Below, one piece after another: positions 47,966-58,647 of a DNA stretch of 64,000 nucleotides (the first letter of the stretch is position 1; each line of letters begins with the position of its first letter). Location: contig JAVJAP010000344.1 of assembly GCA_034770075.1 (NCBI GenBank), forward strand, positions 201,501 to 265,500, given 5' to 3'. The position numbers and the translations under genes were made by a program. This DNA is from Aralia elata. Its lineage: Eukaryota > Streptophyta > Magnoliopsida > Apiales > Araliaceae. The notes below the pieces were generated by a model. That model was not told the origin of the DNA. It saw nothing but the letters and a program-made list of their open reading frames with translations, and did no database searches.

Positions 47966-49455
47966 ATAGGTCGAAGTTCGTGGAACTAAAGACCAAAAAG
48001 AAAAATGGAACGGTTACTTTTGGAGACAATCGAACCTGTGAGATTGTTGGGAAAGGTAAAATTGGTAATGGTAAGGTTAATATTGATAATGTTCATCTTG
48101 TTAGTGGATTTGAATTTAATCTTATAAGTGTTAGTCAATTAATGGATAATGGTCATCAAGTTATCTTTGAAAAAGAAAAATGCACTATTACTCATGGTAC
48201 TAACAATACTATTCTAGTGGCACAAAGGGAAGGAAATATATATACTATTGATTTTGAGCTACAGGATGAAGAATTATGTCTAGCAACTGTGCAAGACGTG
48301 GCTAACCTATGGCATAAGAGGATGGGACATGTTCACATGGATTTAATTAAGAAATTATCCTCAAAGAATCTCGTCAAAGGGTTGCCAAAGATAAAGTATG
48401 AAAAGAGAGGAATATGTGTTCCTTGCCAACTTGGGAAACAAGTAAGAACTTCGTTTACAGCAAAAAACATGGTATCAACTTCCTCTCCTTTACAACTACT
48501 TCATCTTGATTTATTTGGTCCTGAAAGGCATGCTAGTATTAATGGTAAGTTTTATGCATTCGTAATAGTAGATGATTTTTCTAGATATACTTGGGTGTTA
48601 TTCTTAAGAACCAAGGATGAAGCATTTAAAGAATTTGAGAAATTGATAAGAAGTTTAGAGACTAAGTATAGTCTCAAACTTATAAAAATTCGGAGTGATC
48701 ATGGTACCGAATATCAAAAAGACTTTATTATATTTTGTGATCAAAAAGGTATTAGCCATGAGTTTTCAGCTCCAAGAACACCTCAACAAAATGGAGTTGT
48801 GGAAAGAAAGAATAGAACACTTCAAGAAACAGCTAGAACTCTTTTACAAGAAAGCAAACTTCCTAAGAAGTTTTGGGCAGAGGCTGTTAATACTTCTTGT
48901 TATGTATTAAATAGAGTTCTTATTCGTCCTATCATTTTGAAAACTCCTTATGAACTCTTGAATAACAAAATTCCTAATATTAGTTATTTTAAAGTGTTTG
49001 GCTCTAGATGTTATATATTGAATACTAGTGATAACTTGGGAAAATTTGATGCTAAATCTTATGAAGGTATTTTCATTGGTTATTCACAAAATAGTAAGGC
49101 GTATCGTGTATTTAATACATATAAGCTATGTGTTGAAGAATCTATTCATATAACTTTTAATGAAACTAACAATGATCTTCCAAAAGAAAGAGAAGAGGAT
49201 ACAGGTAATTTGGAGATTACAGTGAATCCAGCAAACCGGAAAAATCTATTCAGCAAGCCAAATGAACAAATCCAGCAAGCTGAATTAGAAAATACACCAG
49301 GAGAAGAACAAGGAACAACACAAGAATTTGAGGAAGATTTTTCCCAACCAGAAGAAGAAATACATAATGTCCGGATGCCAAAAACAGCAAGATATCTCAA
49401 GAATCATCCACCGGAAAATATCATTGGGGATATAAACAAAGGAATTACCACATGA
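47884..49455 (+). pseudogene. pol: Copia-D protease C-part and integrase
   Basis: A 523-codon open frame. GAG-pre-integrase zinc finger: HKRMGHVHMDLIKK, then CVPCQLGK. The integrase catalytic triad is complete: Asp209 (LHLDLFGP), Asp272 (IRSDHGTEY) and Glu307 (NGVVERKNRTL), with the canonical 35-residue D-E spacing. The copia-specific KVFGSRCYI and GIFIGYSQNSKAYRVFN blocks follow. The frame ends at TGA (49453-49455), a CGA-to-TGA type change, and continues in the same frame into reverse transcriptase. The ATG at 47884 is internal, not a real start. Confidence 0.9.
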
Positions 49456-50463
49456 AGAGGTTTACAAAATCAATGTGCATTCTCTGCATTCTTATCACAA
49501 GTTGAGCCAAAGAATGCTAAAGAAGCCATTCTTGATGAAAGTTGGCTAATGGCAATGCAAGAACAACTCCAACAATTTGAACGATGTCAAGTTTGGGAAT
49601 TAATGCCTCCTCCTAAAGATACTTCTATCATCGGAACAAAATGGGTATTTAAGAATAAGCTTGATGAGCATGGGACAATCACTCGCAACAAAGCAAGGCT
49701 AGTGGCTCAAGGATATAATCAACAAGAAGGGATTGACTACGAAGAGACCTATGCTCCAGTTGCAAGACTAGAATCTATCCGAATTTTGTTAGCATTTGCT
49801 TGTTACAAGAAATTTAAGCTTTATCAAATGGATGTAAAAAGCGCGTTCCTAAATGGATATATCAATGAAGAAGTCTATGTTAAACAGCCTCCTGGATTTG
49901 AATATGAGAAGTATCCAAATCATGTTTTCAAACTAAAGAAAGCCCTCTATGGACTCAAACAAGCCCCAAGGGCTTGGTACGAGAGGTTGAGTAAGTATCT
50001 TCTTTCAAGCGGTTTTACTAGAGGTAAAATTGATTCCACTTTATTTATTATGCATGATAAAAATGATATAATTATTGTTCAAATATATGTAGATGATATA
50101 ATATTTGGTGCTACTAATAATTTTCTTTGTGAGTGGTTCTCAAAATGTATGCATAAGGAATTCGATATGAGTTTAATGGGAGAGCTAAATTACTTTCTGG
50201 GACTTCAAATCAAGCAAACTAAGGAAGGAATCTATATTCATCAAACCAAGTACACAAAAGAGCTTCTCAAAAGGTTTGGTTTTGAAGGATCCAACCCAAA
50301 GGCTACACCAATGAGTACGTCAATAAAACTTACATCAGATGAAACAGGTATAGATGTAGAGTTAACCAAATTTCGAGGTATGATTGGATCTCTATTATAT
50401 TTGACTGCATCTAGACCTGATATAAATGTACAGTGTATGTCTTTGTGCTCGATTTCAGGCTAA
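49456..50463 (+). pseudogene. pol: Copia-D reverse transcriptase
   Basis: Same frame as the integrase. It contains IGTKWVFKNKLDEHGTI, KARLVAQGYNQQEGIDYEET, YQMDVKSAFLNGYINEEVYV, YGLKQAPRAWYERLSKYLL and the catalytic YVDDIIFG (about 50086-50109), then FLGLQIKQTKEGIYIHQ. This is a complete copia RT. A frameshift near 50430, after SRPDI, moves the reading into the next frame. Confidence 0.92.
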
Positions 50464-51029
50464 ACCCAAAGAGTCTCATTTACAAGTTGTTAAAAGAATT
50501 TTTAAATATTTAATTGGTACTATAAATTTAGGATTATTTTATCCAATTAGTAATCATTTTGAGCTAATGGGTTACTCAGATGCAGACTATGCAGGATTTC
50601 AAGTTGATAGAAAAAGTACAAGTGGTGCTTGTACATTTTTTGGGACAAAGTCTTGTTTCATGGCATAGTAAAAAGCAAACTTCAGTTGCTTTATCAACAA
50701 CTGAGGGAGAATATTTAGCTGCAGGGAGTTGTTGCTCTCAAATATTATGGATGAGACAAACTTTATGTGATTTTGATATAATATGTAATAATGTGCCTAT
50801 ATATTGTGATAATTCTAGTGCTATTGATATTTCAAAAAATCCTGTCTTGCATTCACGAACAAAACATATAGAGGTAAGACATCATTTTTTAAGAGATAAT
50901 GTTTCAAAAGGATTAGTAAAATTAGTTTTTATTCCTATAGAAAAACAATTAGCAGATATTTTTACTAAACCTTTGAGTGAGGAAAGGTTTTGTATACTTA
51001 GAAGAGAACTTGGTATGTGCATGGTATAA
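50426..51029 (+). pseudogene. pol: Copia-D RNase H
   Basis: Two overlapping frames carry copia RNase H motifs: GYSDADYAG, then a frameshift near 50650, WHSKKQTSVALSTTEGEYLA, IYCDNSSAI and HSRTKHIEVRHHFLRDNV. The end QLADIFTKPLSEERF is the standard C terminus of copia pol. It stops at 51027-51029. Confidence 0.9.
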
Positions 51030-51395
51030 TCATCATAGTTATTATATTTCGGTTAATATTCTCTGCATAATATCTGTTGAAATATATATATGTTTAATAT
51101 CTCTTATCTCTTTAGATTATTTTGGTTACATGTATCTAATAATCACTGAGTATTAATTATCGACTTCTAAGTTTACGGAAAGGTTCAGATTATCATTGGA
51201 AACCGAAAAAGAAGCCGTATAGTCATAGAAGTTGAAAAGACACACGTCTTTCAAAATCAGTCTCCTACTTAACTTCTATTTCTATGTTTTTTTCTTTCTT
51301 TATAACTTCATATCTTGATATCAGCTCTTTAGTTCTCTCTCTTTCTTAAACCAAATCAAAACCTTTAGCTTTTCTCATCTCAAACCCTTTGAAAC
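51030..51395 (+). other. Spacer between pol and the extra ORF of Copia-D
   Basis: No ORF. It ends in a pyrimidine-rich stretch (ttctctctctttcttaaacc, 51331 onward) just upstream of the ATG at 51396, which resembles a plant 5' leader and a splice-acceptor context. A spliced or separately initiated mRNA is possible. Confidence 0.4.
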
Positions 51396-52973
51396 ATGAA
51401 AACCAGAGCAAGCAAACAGTCTTCCGGTAAATCGATGGATGATGGATCTTCTTTAAAGAATGTTTCTGGAACAAAGATGAAACCCAAACGGAAGCTCAAG
51501 AAATCGTCGAGGCATGTGTCGTCCAACGCAACCGTACTTTCTGATGACTCTGATTCAAGCTTTTCCTTCTTAAAAGCTTCAGAAGACGAACTATTTCAAC
51601 AAAGGGAGTCGAAACAATCAGTACATGAAGGCCATACAACTTCTCAGCCTGAATCTCCTTCAATCATGGTAAACCCGTTCTCATCTTCTTCTGATATACC
51701 CGAAAAAATTTTCAGGGGTTACAGCTTTGAAACACGTTTCAAACAATCGATTGCTACCAAGCAATTCGTTTATGAGAAAACTCTGGATCGATTCTATTTC
51801 ACAAACTCTGTTTTCGAAAAACTTTTCAATTCCTGTGAAATATCTTCAATGTTGTTTCCTCCTACTATTGCATATCCCCGGTTAGTTCAGCAGTTTTATA
51901 CAAATCTTGAGTGCAATGGAGATTGTTATACAACGTATGTTCAGGGAAAGTCCTTATTTTTCACTAGTATTGATTTTGGTAGTATCCTCGGTATTTCATC
52001 TGCTGGACCCTGTCCGTTTACTTTAAAAGGTGCTGCAAACATTCCTTTTCCTCCTATGGAACAACTTCATATAGTGATGAATGATTTTTCTCTTTCTGAA
52101 TTATTTCTTCCAAAAACTGTGAATGTATGCCCAACTGCTTGTGTACTTCATAAAATAGTTAGGTATAATCTGTTTCCTAGACTTGGTGGTAGGGCAGATT
52201 TTACCTACCTGGATTTAGTGGTTGTGGCTATGATTCTCAAGGGAAAATCATTTAATCTCTCTCAAATGATGTTGTCTCATATGCTCAGTTGCATTCGACA
52301 ATCTAAAAAATGTCTTCCTTACAGTAAGTTTTTAACCAAAGTTTTTAAACATTTCAAAAATTTTCTTGATGATGAAATTTCTTCCACCTCTCTGCCAAAT
52401 CCTCATGGAACTGATATTTTGAACATTTTAACTGAGATTTTACAAAATCAAATCTCCATGAAAACTGACTTGGCTGAGATTAGGAATCGAGTTGAGATTC
52501 TTGAAAAAGGAAAATTGCCAATGGATGCACCTGAAATTAATAAATTATATAATCGTGTTGAAGATGAGTTCATTGATCTTCAGGCAGGTTTTGAGCTCCA
52601 AACTATAGCTATGGTTGAGGCCCTTCAAAAGAAATTCAATAGAAATACATGCCAGTTAAGTCAAGAGGTTAAATTTGTAAGTTATCAAGTTGGTGAACTT
52701 GCAGATTTCATGGCAACCAGATTTAATGATGTGGGGAGAAAGCTACATTTTCAAACCATGTACTCCACCATTCCAGAATGGCCAATGTGCAATTGGACAG
52801 CGGAGTTCAAGGATGACTTTCTGGATATGGACGTTCCACCTTCCACCTTTATCCCCAGACCACCTCGCTTTGCCAAGGAACTCACACTTGCTGAATGTCT
52901 TCACCGCATTCGGCACCGTGCTTACTTCACCTCCCGCTCTGAACAAAAAGTACATCTTGAAGACATTGATTGA
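51396..52973 (+). CDS. Copia-D extra ORF after pol (Sirevirus 'env-like' position), intact
   Basis: A 525-codon ORF without lesions. Residues 1-90 are Lys/Ser-rich with a basic run (KPKRKLKKSS). Residues ~95-270 contain a conserved domain: FYFTNSVFEKLFNS, RLVQQFYTNL, YVQGKSLFF, then ILGISSAGP. The pattern LV-x2-FY-x-N, V-x-G, LG is shared with the extra ORFs of Copia-A and -B. Residues ~330-430 are helical and coiled-coil-like (IRNRVEILEKGK onward). There is no signal peptide, transmembrane segment or furin-like site, so nothing supports an envelope role. The domain resembles what databases call a putative plant transposon protein; its function is unknown. It is the only intact long ORF besides gag. 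Confidence 0.85.
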   Translation: MKTRASKQSSGKSMDDGSSLKNVSGTKMKPKRKLKKSSRHVSSNATVLSDDSDSSFSFLKASEDELFQQRESKQSVHEGHTTSQPESPSIMVNPFSSSSDIPEKIFRGYSFETRFKQSIATKQFVYEKTLDRFYFTNSVFEKLFNSCEISSMLFPPTIAYPRLVQQFYTNLECNGDCYTTYVQGKSLFFTSIDFGSILGISSAGPCPFTLKGAANIPFPPMEQLHIVMNDFSLSELFLPKTVNVCPTACVLHKIVRYNLFPRLGGRADFTYLDLVVVAMILKGKSFNLSQMMLSHMLSCIRQSKKCLPYSKFLTKVFKHFKNFLDDEISSTSLPNPHGTDILNILTEILQNQISMKTDLAEIRNRVEILEKGKLPMDAPEINKLYNRVEDEFIDLQAGFELQTIAMVEALQKKFNRNTCQLSQEVKFVSYQVGELADFMATRFNDVGRKLHFQTMYSTIPEWPMCNWTAEFKDDFLDMDVPPSTFIPRPPRFAKELTLAECLHRIRHRAYFTSRSEQKVHLEDID

Positions 52974-53345
52974 ATTTGCTCTTTCTTTCTCTTTTTGCCT
53001 GATGACAAAGGGGGAGAGATTATTTCAATTTTAACAACATACTTTGGTTTCTGCTGGTTTCTTTTGATGGTTTATTATGTTGTTTTTTTTTAAGACTTTG
53101 ATACTATGGTTTATGTGATGTTTTGACAGGCATGATTGGTTTTAAATGCCTGTTTGTTAAGACAATTGGTTTAATATGCTTATGATGTTTGGTTATGAGA
53201 TGTTATTTAAATATGCTACTAACACATGCAGGTCATATGGATTTGTTTCCTTGTTTCCTGAAATTATTATTTCCTGAAACTAAAGCTATGCATAAATTTA
53301 GGGGGAGCATTAGTGGAATATTAAGAATTTATGTTGTCATCATCA
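52974..53345 (+). other. Copia-D 3' non-coding region
   Basis: Contains the purine-rich word agggggagaga (53008), a second one (ttagggggagc, 53298) and no supported gene. A 63-codon ORF at 53189-53380 runs into the LTR and is taken as chance. Confidence 0.6.
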
Positions 53346-53358
53346 AAAAGGGGGAGAA
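53346..53358 (+). other. Copia-D polypurine tract
   Basis: aaaagggggagaa abuts the 3' LTR start TGTTGAC. Confidence 0.95.
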
Positions 53359-54992
53359 TGTTGACTTTGTCATATTCTAAACCTAATGTTTTGATGATGA
53401 TCTGTTTAATATTACTAAATTGCTTGGTGTGAATTTCAGGAAATTATTTCAAGAAGAACTGATGGTTTATTCAAGGAAGATTGAAGATTGTTTTGGGTCT
53501 TAAGAAAAATATGTAAGGTCATTGCAAATATTTAATTTTTCAATACAAGGCTCTAGGACATAATATTTGTGCATTAATCTATGATTGTTATAAATTATGT
53601 GCTGAGTGGTATGCCTGACTAAAGTAATGTTTGGTTACTAAATTATGCATGACAATGTTACACGTTGGTTGATTTTATATATGCTCAACCGAGATATATG
53701 CATATTAATTAATTAATGTTTCACATTAATTTATGCTTGATGGACTATAAACATTTTGGCATACTTTATTGGTATAATGAAACGTGTTGTGGCAGTTAGC
53801 ATTATTAAATATCTTGGAAACATAATATTCACATATCCTATGGCGGCAATCTTGGATAAAGAGATAAGATGGACATTGATGTGTGATCATTATCTTTGAC
53901 TTGGTAGCTGGATCAGTTGGAAGGATTTTGTTTATATCCGGATATTGTGATAAAGATTAAATATCTTGTTTCCGAGAAGAATGCTAACAGGAGGTTTTTG
54001 ATAAGGCCTGTTTGTTTGCAACGTTAAATCATGATAAGGATTGTTTGAGTTGCAACGTTTACAAATCAGAAGGATGCAACGGATATATTTTTTTTTAAAG
54101 CCTATAAATTTCATGGAGTAATCAGATCATAAACAACAACTTCTACAGTGTACCGATCATATACTAAAAAGAGATATTCTTCATATTGGTGCTATTAAAA
54201 ATTACTGTTGTGCTTTATATATTATGATATTGTTCAGTATATTTTCGTGAGCTATAAACTGGTAATATCCTTCTATATTTAATTGATCATTGCATGCATT
54301 AGTTGAGCCTTGCATTGTTAAATTGCTTATTTGCTTTGATCATTAGACCTCTATTATTGTAATTTTAATTTTTTTTAGACTAAGTGTTGTAAGAAATTTA
54401 ATCCAGGTGGATTAAGATTTATTTACACACAGATTCAAGGAAGCATAGGTGCTTAAGGGGTGCATTGGTGCACAAGGAGCAAAAGTGCTCAAGTGAATTT
54501 TTGTAATTCAAAATTTGTTAGAATCTGTATTGTAACGGAATTATTTTTAATAAAAGTTATTCTCCAATACTAGTTGGTATTGGACGTGGAGTAGGCTATT
54601 ATTATAGAGGGTAATAGCCGAACCACGTAAAAAATCTTGGTGTTGATTTTTATTACTTGCTATACTTTAATTATTCAAAGTTAGTAAATTTTCTTAATTG
54701 TAAGAAAACTTGAATATTTGTTTTTTCATTTATAAAATCACCGAGATATTTTCTTAAACAAAAAGTTCAATCTAGTTGACTGTATTCATTCAGTAGGCTG
54801 CATTAATCAGTACAGTAGACCAAATTGCTTTTCGATTAAGATTCAATTCAGTCGACCATATTCATTCAGTAGAGTGCATTCATCAATCTAGTAGGCTGAA
54901 TTCAAAAGTGTGTTATAAATTTTTAAATTGGTAATAGTCTGTGTCCACACTTATTCAACCCCCCCTTCTAAGTGTGCCTTATCTGAATTTCA
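53359..54992 (+). repeat. Copia-D 3' LTR
   Basis: A 1634-bp LTR almost identical to 44443-46078; the differences are scattered substitutions (near 53727, 54210 and 54870) and short indels. The identical 60-codon minus ORFs at 45018 and 53932 are LTR duplicates, not genes. Confidence 0.95.
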
Positions 54993-55010
54993 CTAAGATT
55001 ATGAGAACCT

Positions 55011-55022
55011 GCTTTGGTACCA
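55011..55022 (-). other. Copia-A primer binding site
   Basis: On the minus strand tggtaccaaagc starts two bases after the LTR end. It differs at two positions from the initiator-Met PBS tggtatcagagc seen intact in Copia-D. Confidence 0.75.
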
Positions 55023-55024
55023 CT

Positions 55025-56546
55025 TGTTGTTTCCCAGAGGCACTAAGAGATCTAGAAGGGAGTTGAATAGATCCTTTAAAAAAAATTCCTTTTAAGGAAG
55101 CATTACCAGATTATAAATTAAGTAAGTTAATTTATTTAAGTACAACGGAATATTAGTTTGAAAAACCCCTTCAAAGATTTAATGAAATCTCAGCTCTGAA
55201 TTTAGTTTACTTGTGGAATGAAGTCACAAACAGATAAAAAATAAATGCAAAAATATAAGTGCAGGAAGGTAAATAAAACCAGGAAATTTTTAAGTGGTTC
55301 AGAGCACAAATAACTCCTGGTCCACTCTTCTACTCCACGAGTAGGAAATCTACTAAGATACAGGGTGATTACTAAGATCAGATCACTAAGATCTATTACA
55401 ATGATGAATCACTAAGATTCCTTCAAGTCACTCAGACTTGACAGATGTCACTAAGACAAAGGTCAATCAGACCAGTTCACATAAGAACTTTTTTCAAGTC
55501 ACTTAGACTTAGTAATAACAGGTCACTAAGACCAATGAATCATAAGAGATGAAGTGATTGTTGAGGTGCTACTAAGTTACATTAAGCTCAGCTTCTAAAT
55601 GACTTAGTAACAGAACAAGTCATTCTATTTCGTAGAGTAGTGTTCTTAAAGTTTGGGCAGCAATTTAGCTTGATGTTCATGATTCGTACTGTTGGATTGA
55701 ACCTTCGCGCCCTTTATAGAAGAACTTGGGATTTTTCCATTGAAGAGTTGTCATTGCTCATTTAATGCTCTGATACTAGAAGATCTCTGATTGTTGACAT
55801 TTAGAGAGGATATGTCAGCTTACTTTCGGCTCTGATAGGTCACATATGACTGCTGCAGTATCAACCACGTGGGTGATGTCACATCGCCAAACTAATTGTT
55901 AGACACAACTCAATCTGATCTTTATTTTAACCTTAGGATGATCAGTAACCATTTAGGATTCTTCACTCCATAAGTATTCTCAATGTCAGTCTAATGTCAG
56001 ACTTGACATACTTTAGGATTTGGCTGATCGTAGAGTTTTATGGAGACCGTAGAGTATTTAACTTAGTTGACTCTACGATTTTCACTCTACGATCTGCTTG
56101 CTTTACGATATTCAGTTTGCCTTACGATCTCTAAGCAGACTTTGCGATTTGAGCTTCGCCTTACGATCTTAGAGCAAACTTTGCGATTTGTGCTTCACCT
56201 TAAAATCTTTGAGCAGATTTTAAGATTTGTAGCTTGCCTTACGATCCTTGAGCCAACTCTGCGATCTTGATTTAGCTTTACGATTTCCTGGTAAACTCCG
56301 TGATCTTCAATAGACTTTATGATTTCTCAGAGCAACTTTACAATCGTTCAATCAATTATACGATCGATTAAAATCCTATAGTCTATACATTCGTTTAGCT
56401 CAATAGATCAACCTAACAAGTTTAATCTTCTATTCTAAGTCCTTTTACATCAATTATACATTTAAGGACTTTACAAAAGCTACTAGTAAAAATATACATT
56501 ATATTATCTCATCATCATCAAATCAAAATGTGCAATTATCCTAACA
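55025..56546 (-). repeat. Copia-A right LTR (5' LTR)
   Basis: An uninterrupted 1522-bp LTR with termini TGTTGTTTCCC...ATCCTAACA, immediately followed by the TSD cattt and the resumed transposase. It shows the empty site (ccataag|attct|caatg) that G1 occupies in the partner LTR. Its distal half carries many ctctacgat/cttacgatc words. Confidence 0.9.
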
Positions 56547-56551
56547 CATTT

Positions 56552-57922
56552 GTACGATTGTTTGAGCAGTGGCTTGAAGCAATGAATTTCAAACATCACA
56601 TAACTATTGTCACTGGATCAAGATCGTGCTATGTCGAATGCAATTGCTAGGGTTTTCCTAATACACACCATGCACTGTGTACGTGGCACATTAGCCAAAA
56701 AATAATCTGAAAAAACTTGGTCATATATATTCTTCGCATCCGACTTTTAAGTTAGATTTTAACTATTGGGTCTTTAAGTCTTTGAGTATTCAAGAATTTG
56801 AGGACAAATAGAATTTGTTGATGAAAAACTACGATCTGCATAATCACAAATGGTTGAAATCTCTGTATGATTTAATTAAAGAAAAATAGATTTGGTGTAT
56901 TCAAAAAAATTCTTTACAGTGGAATGACTACCACTTCCATGAGTGAAAATATGAATATATTATTTGATAAATATGTAAATAGTAGTACGAGGATTAAAGA
57001 TCTTGTTTTAAAGTCCCAAAAAGCTATTGAGAAACAGTACATCAGAGAGAAACAATATGATAATATTACAGTCAATCGTGTAAGCAAATTTGTTCTTAGA
57101 GATCCATTAGAGATGCATGTAGCCAAAATATATACCAAAGAAATGTTTTGGCATTTTCAAATTGAACTGACAAAATCGCACAAGTTAACTTCTAAAAAGG
57201 TACATGAGATGTCAACTCCTGATTCAAAAAGCTACTTGATGTTCAAAGTCATGGTTCCTGAATCTTGTTGTAGATATTTCACAATTGTGCATTTATAAAT
57301 ACCGAGATGGCAAAAGGTTTGAACATGCTGGTACTATATGCCGCCACATTCTCAGGCTACTAACTTTAAAGAACTTTATTCAGATTCCCGAAGAATTGAT
57401 ACACAAGCGATGGACTTGAGATGCTAATAAAACCAACGATGTTGCCCCTTATGTTTTGACCTCGGTCACAGATTATGTTGAGACACCAACTGGTCGGTTC
57501 AATCATTTGTGCAAACGATTTCTTGGTTTTATGTTGGATGTTTCATGTTATAAATAAGTCACTAGTAATGTTAATGAAATGCTTGATCGTGAAAGAAAAA
57601 TTGTGGCCAAAATTCCTACCGAATGTGAAAACATAAGACGGGACGACAATGTGCAACATGTTATTGAGGTCGTGGTAACGATGGAATTGCGTGATGATGA
57701 TGATGTTGAGCTTAATAATCCTGTTTTTGATCCAATTTGTTTGCAGACAAAAGGTCGTAAAAAGTAACACGATTGAAAAGTGTTGTCGAACAAATCGCAG
57801 GGCAGAAGTTACTTCAAAAGTGTGCAACATGTGAAATATTTATAAACCATGATAAACGAAACCATTATAAAGTTTTAGGATTGAAAAAGTTTGGATCTTT
57901 AAATTTTTATTTCTCTCAATAA
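56552..57922 (+). pseudogene. FAR1-like MULE transposase, 3' part
   Basis: This continues the gene cut at 3073. The junction reads DTF then VRLFEQWLEAM with no frame change once one TSD copy is removed. The next block should carry the second catalytic Asp (a VTDQD motif), but an extra G near 56625 shifts the frame. It is followed by HHALCTWHI. A long open piece at 56924-57298 holds the helical region. A SWIM-type zinc finger (ESCCRYF then GTICRHILRLL, about 57255-57355) is split by a frameshift near 57296. A final open piece ends FGSLNFYFSQ at a TAA (57920-57922). Domain order matches FAR1/FHY3 relatives and MURA transposases. Several lesions make it non-functional. Confidence 0.85.
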
Positions 57923-58640
57923 TATTTTATTACTTTCATCTCCTGACTGTATTTATTGAACCATTATAAACGAAATGTCAAATTCATGTTCTCGCTATAT
58001 TTAACTACATTTTAATAAATTCATGTTGTGATCAAGTTGGTATTTTTTTTGTTTCTTAGGTTCAATTGGCTCAGTGCATGGCAATTTTTTTTATTAAAGT
58101 TGATATTAAACTGTCGTTGGCAAATTTTATTAAGTTTCTTGTATGATCGTTCCAAGCTCCACAGTATTAAACTATGGATGCCAAATTCAATTTTTTTTTA
58201 AAGTTCCTTGTATGCTCATTTCAGGCTCCGCAGTATTAAATTGCAGATGCCAAATTTAAATTTTTTTTTAAAGTTCTTTGTATATTCCTTCAAGTCTCCG
58301 CAGTATTAAACTGCGGATGGCATGTTATTTTTAAAGTTTCATGTATTGGTTTCGCAATATCCGTAATATGAAACTGCGGATGTCTCCCAAGCTTCGTAAT
58401 ATTAAACTGTGGATGCCTATTTTTTTTATAAAAAATCCTTGTATGAATTTAGCTGGTTCCCCTATATTGGCGTTAAAACTATAAATGTTCTATCACAAAT
58501 AAAAGCAACAACTGCAATCTATAATATTTACAAACTATAAATGTCATATCACAAACATAAGCAACGCCTACAAAATTCATTGATCACAAACTATAAATCC
58601 AATATTATATACAACATAAAATTAATTGTATTTATAAAAT
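57923..58640. repeat. Intergenic spacer with tandem palindromic units (58090-58420)
   Basis: Between the 3' ends of the transposase and the PMD-Ulp1 gene lie about five copies of a 65-90 bp unit. Each copy contains a near-palindrome of the type CCGCAGTATTAAACTGCGG followed by atgcc and an A/T tract (near 58158, 58230, 58298, 58357 and 58392). The motif is the same as in both TIRs. The rest (57923-58089 and 58440-58640) is AT-rich with nothing recognised. Confidence 0.85.
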
Positions 58641-58647
58641 GTACAAA

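Larger units (their letters stand above)
44443..54992 (+). mobile_element. Copia-D: nearly complete Sirevirus-like copia element
   Basis: Two LTRs (44443-46078 and 53359-54992) differ by only about a dozen substitutions and a few indels by eye, so the insertion is recent. Between them are PBS, gag, protease, integrase, reverse transcriptase, RNase H, an intact extra ORF and a polypurine tract. The flanks share ctaa (44439-44442 and 54993-54996). The element sits in the gag leader of Copia-A. The extra ORF after pol places it with Sirevirus-type copia elements; that assignment is inference. Confidence 0.92.
3074..56546 (-). mobile_element. Copia-A: Ty1/copia element inserted in the MULE transposase
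   Basis: The LTRs at 3074-7367 and 55025-56546 are flanked by a perfect 5-bp TSD, cattt (3069-3073 and 56547-56551). On the minus strand the order is: 5' LTR, PBS tggtaccaaagc (55011-55022), gag (from 44415), protease, integrase, extra 3' ORF, polypurine tract (about 7382-7368) and 3' LTR. Reverse transcriptase and RNase H are missing. Five later insertions (G1, B, E2, F, D) account for most of its 53 kb; its own sequence is only about 10 kb. Stops and frameshifts in every gene mark it as old and dead. Confidence 0.9.

Noticed and set aside
51396..52973. Calling the Copia-D extra ORF a true envelope gene
   Set aside because: No signal peptide, transmembrane helix, cleavage site or fusion-peptide-like stretch can be seen; position alone is not enough.
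45018..54114. Identical 60-codon minus-strand ORFs in the two Copia-D LTRs
   Set aside because: Identity follows from recent LTR duplication; the sequence is low complexity and has no family features.
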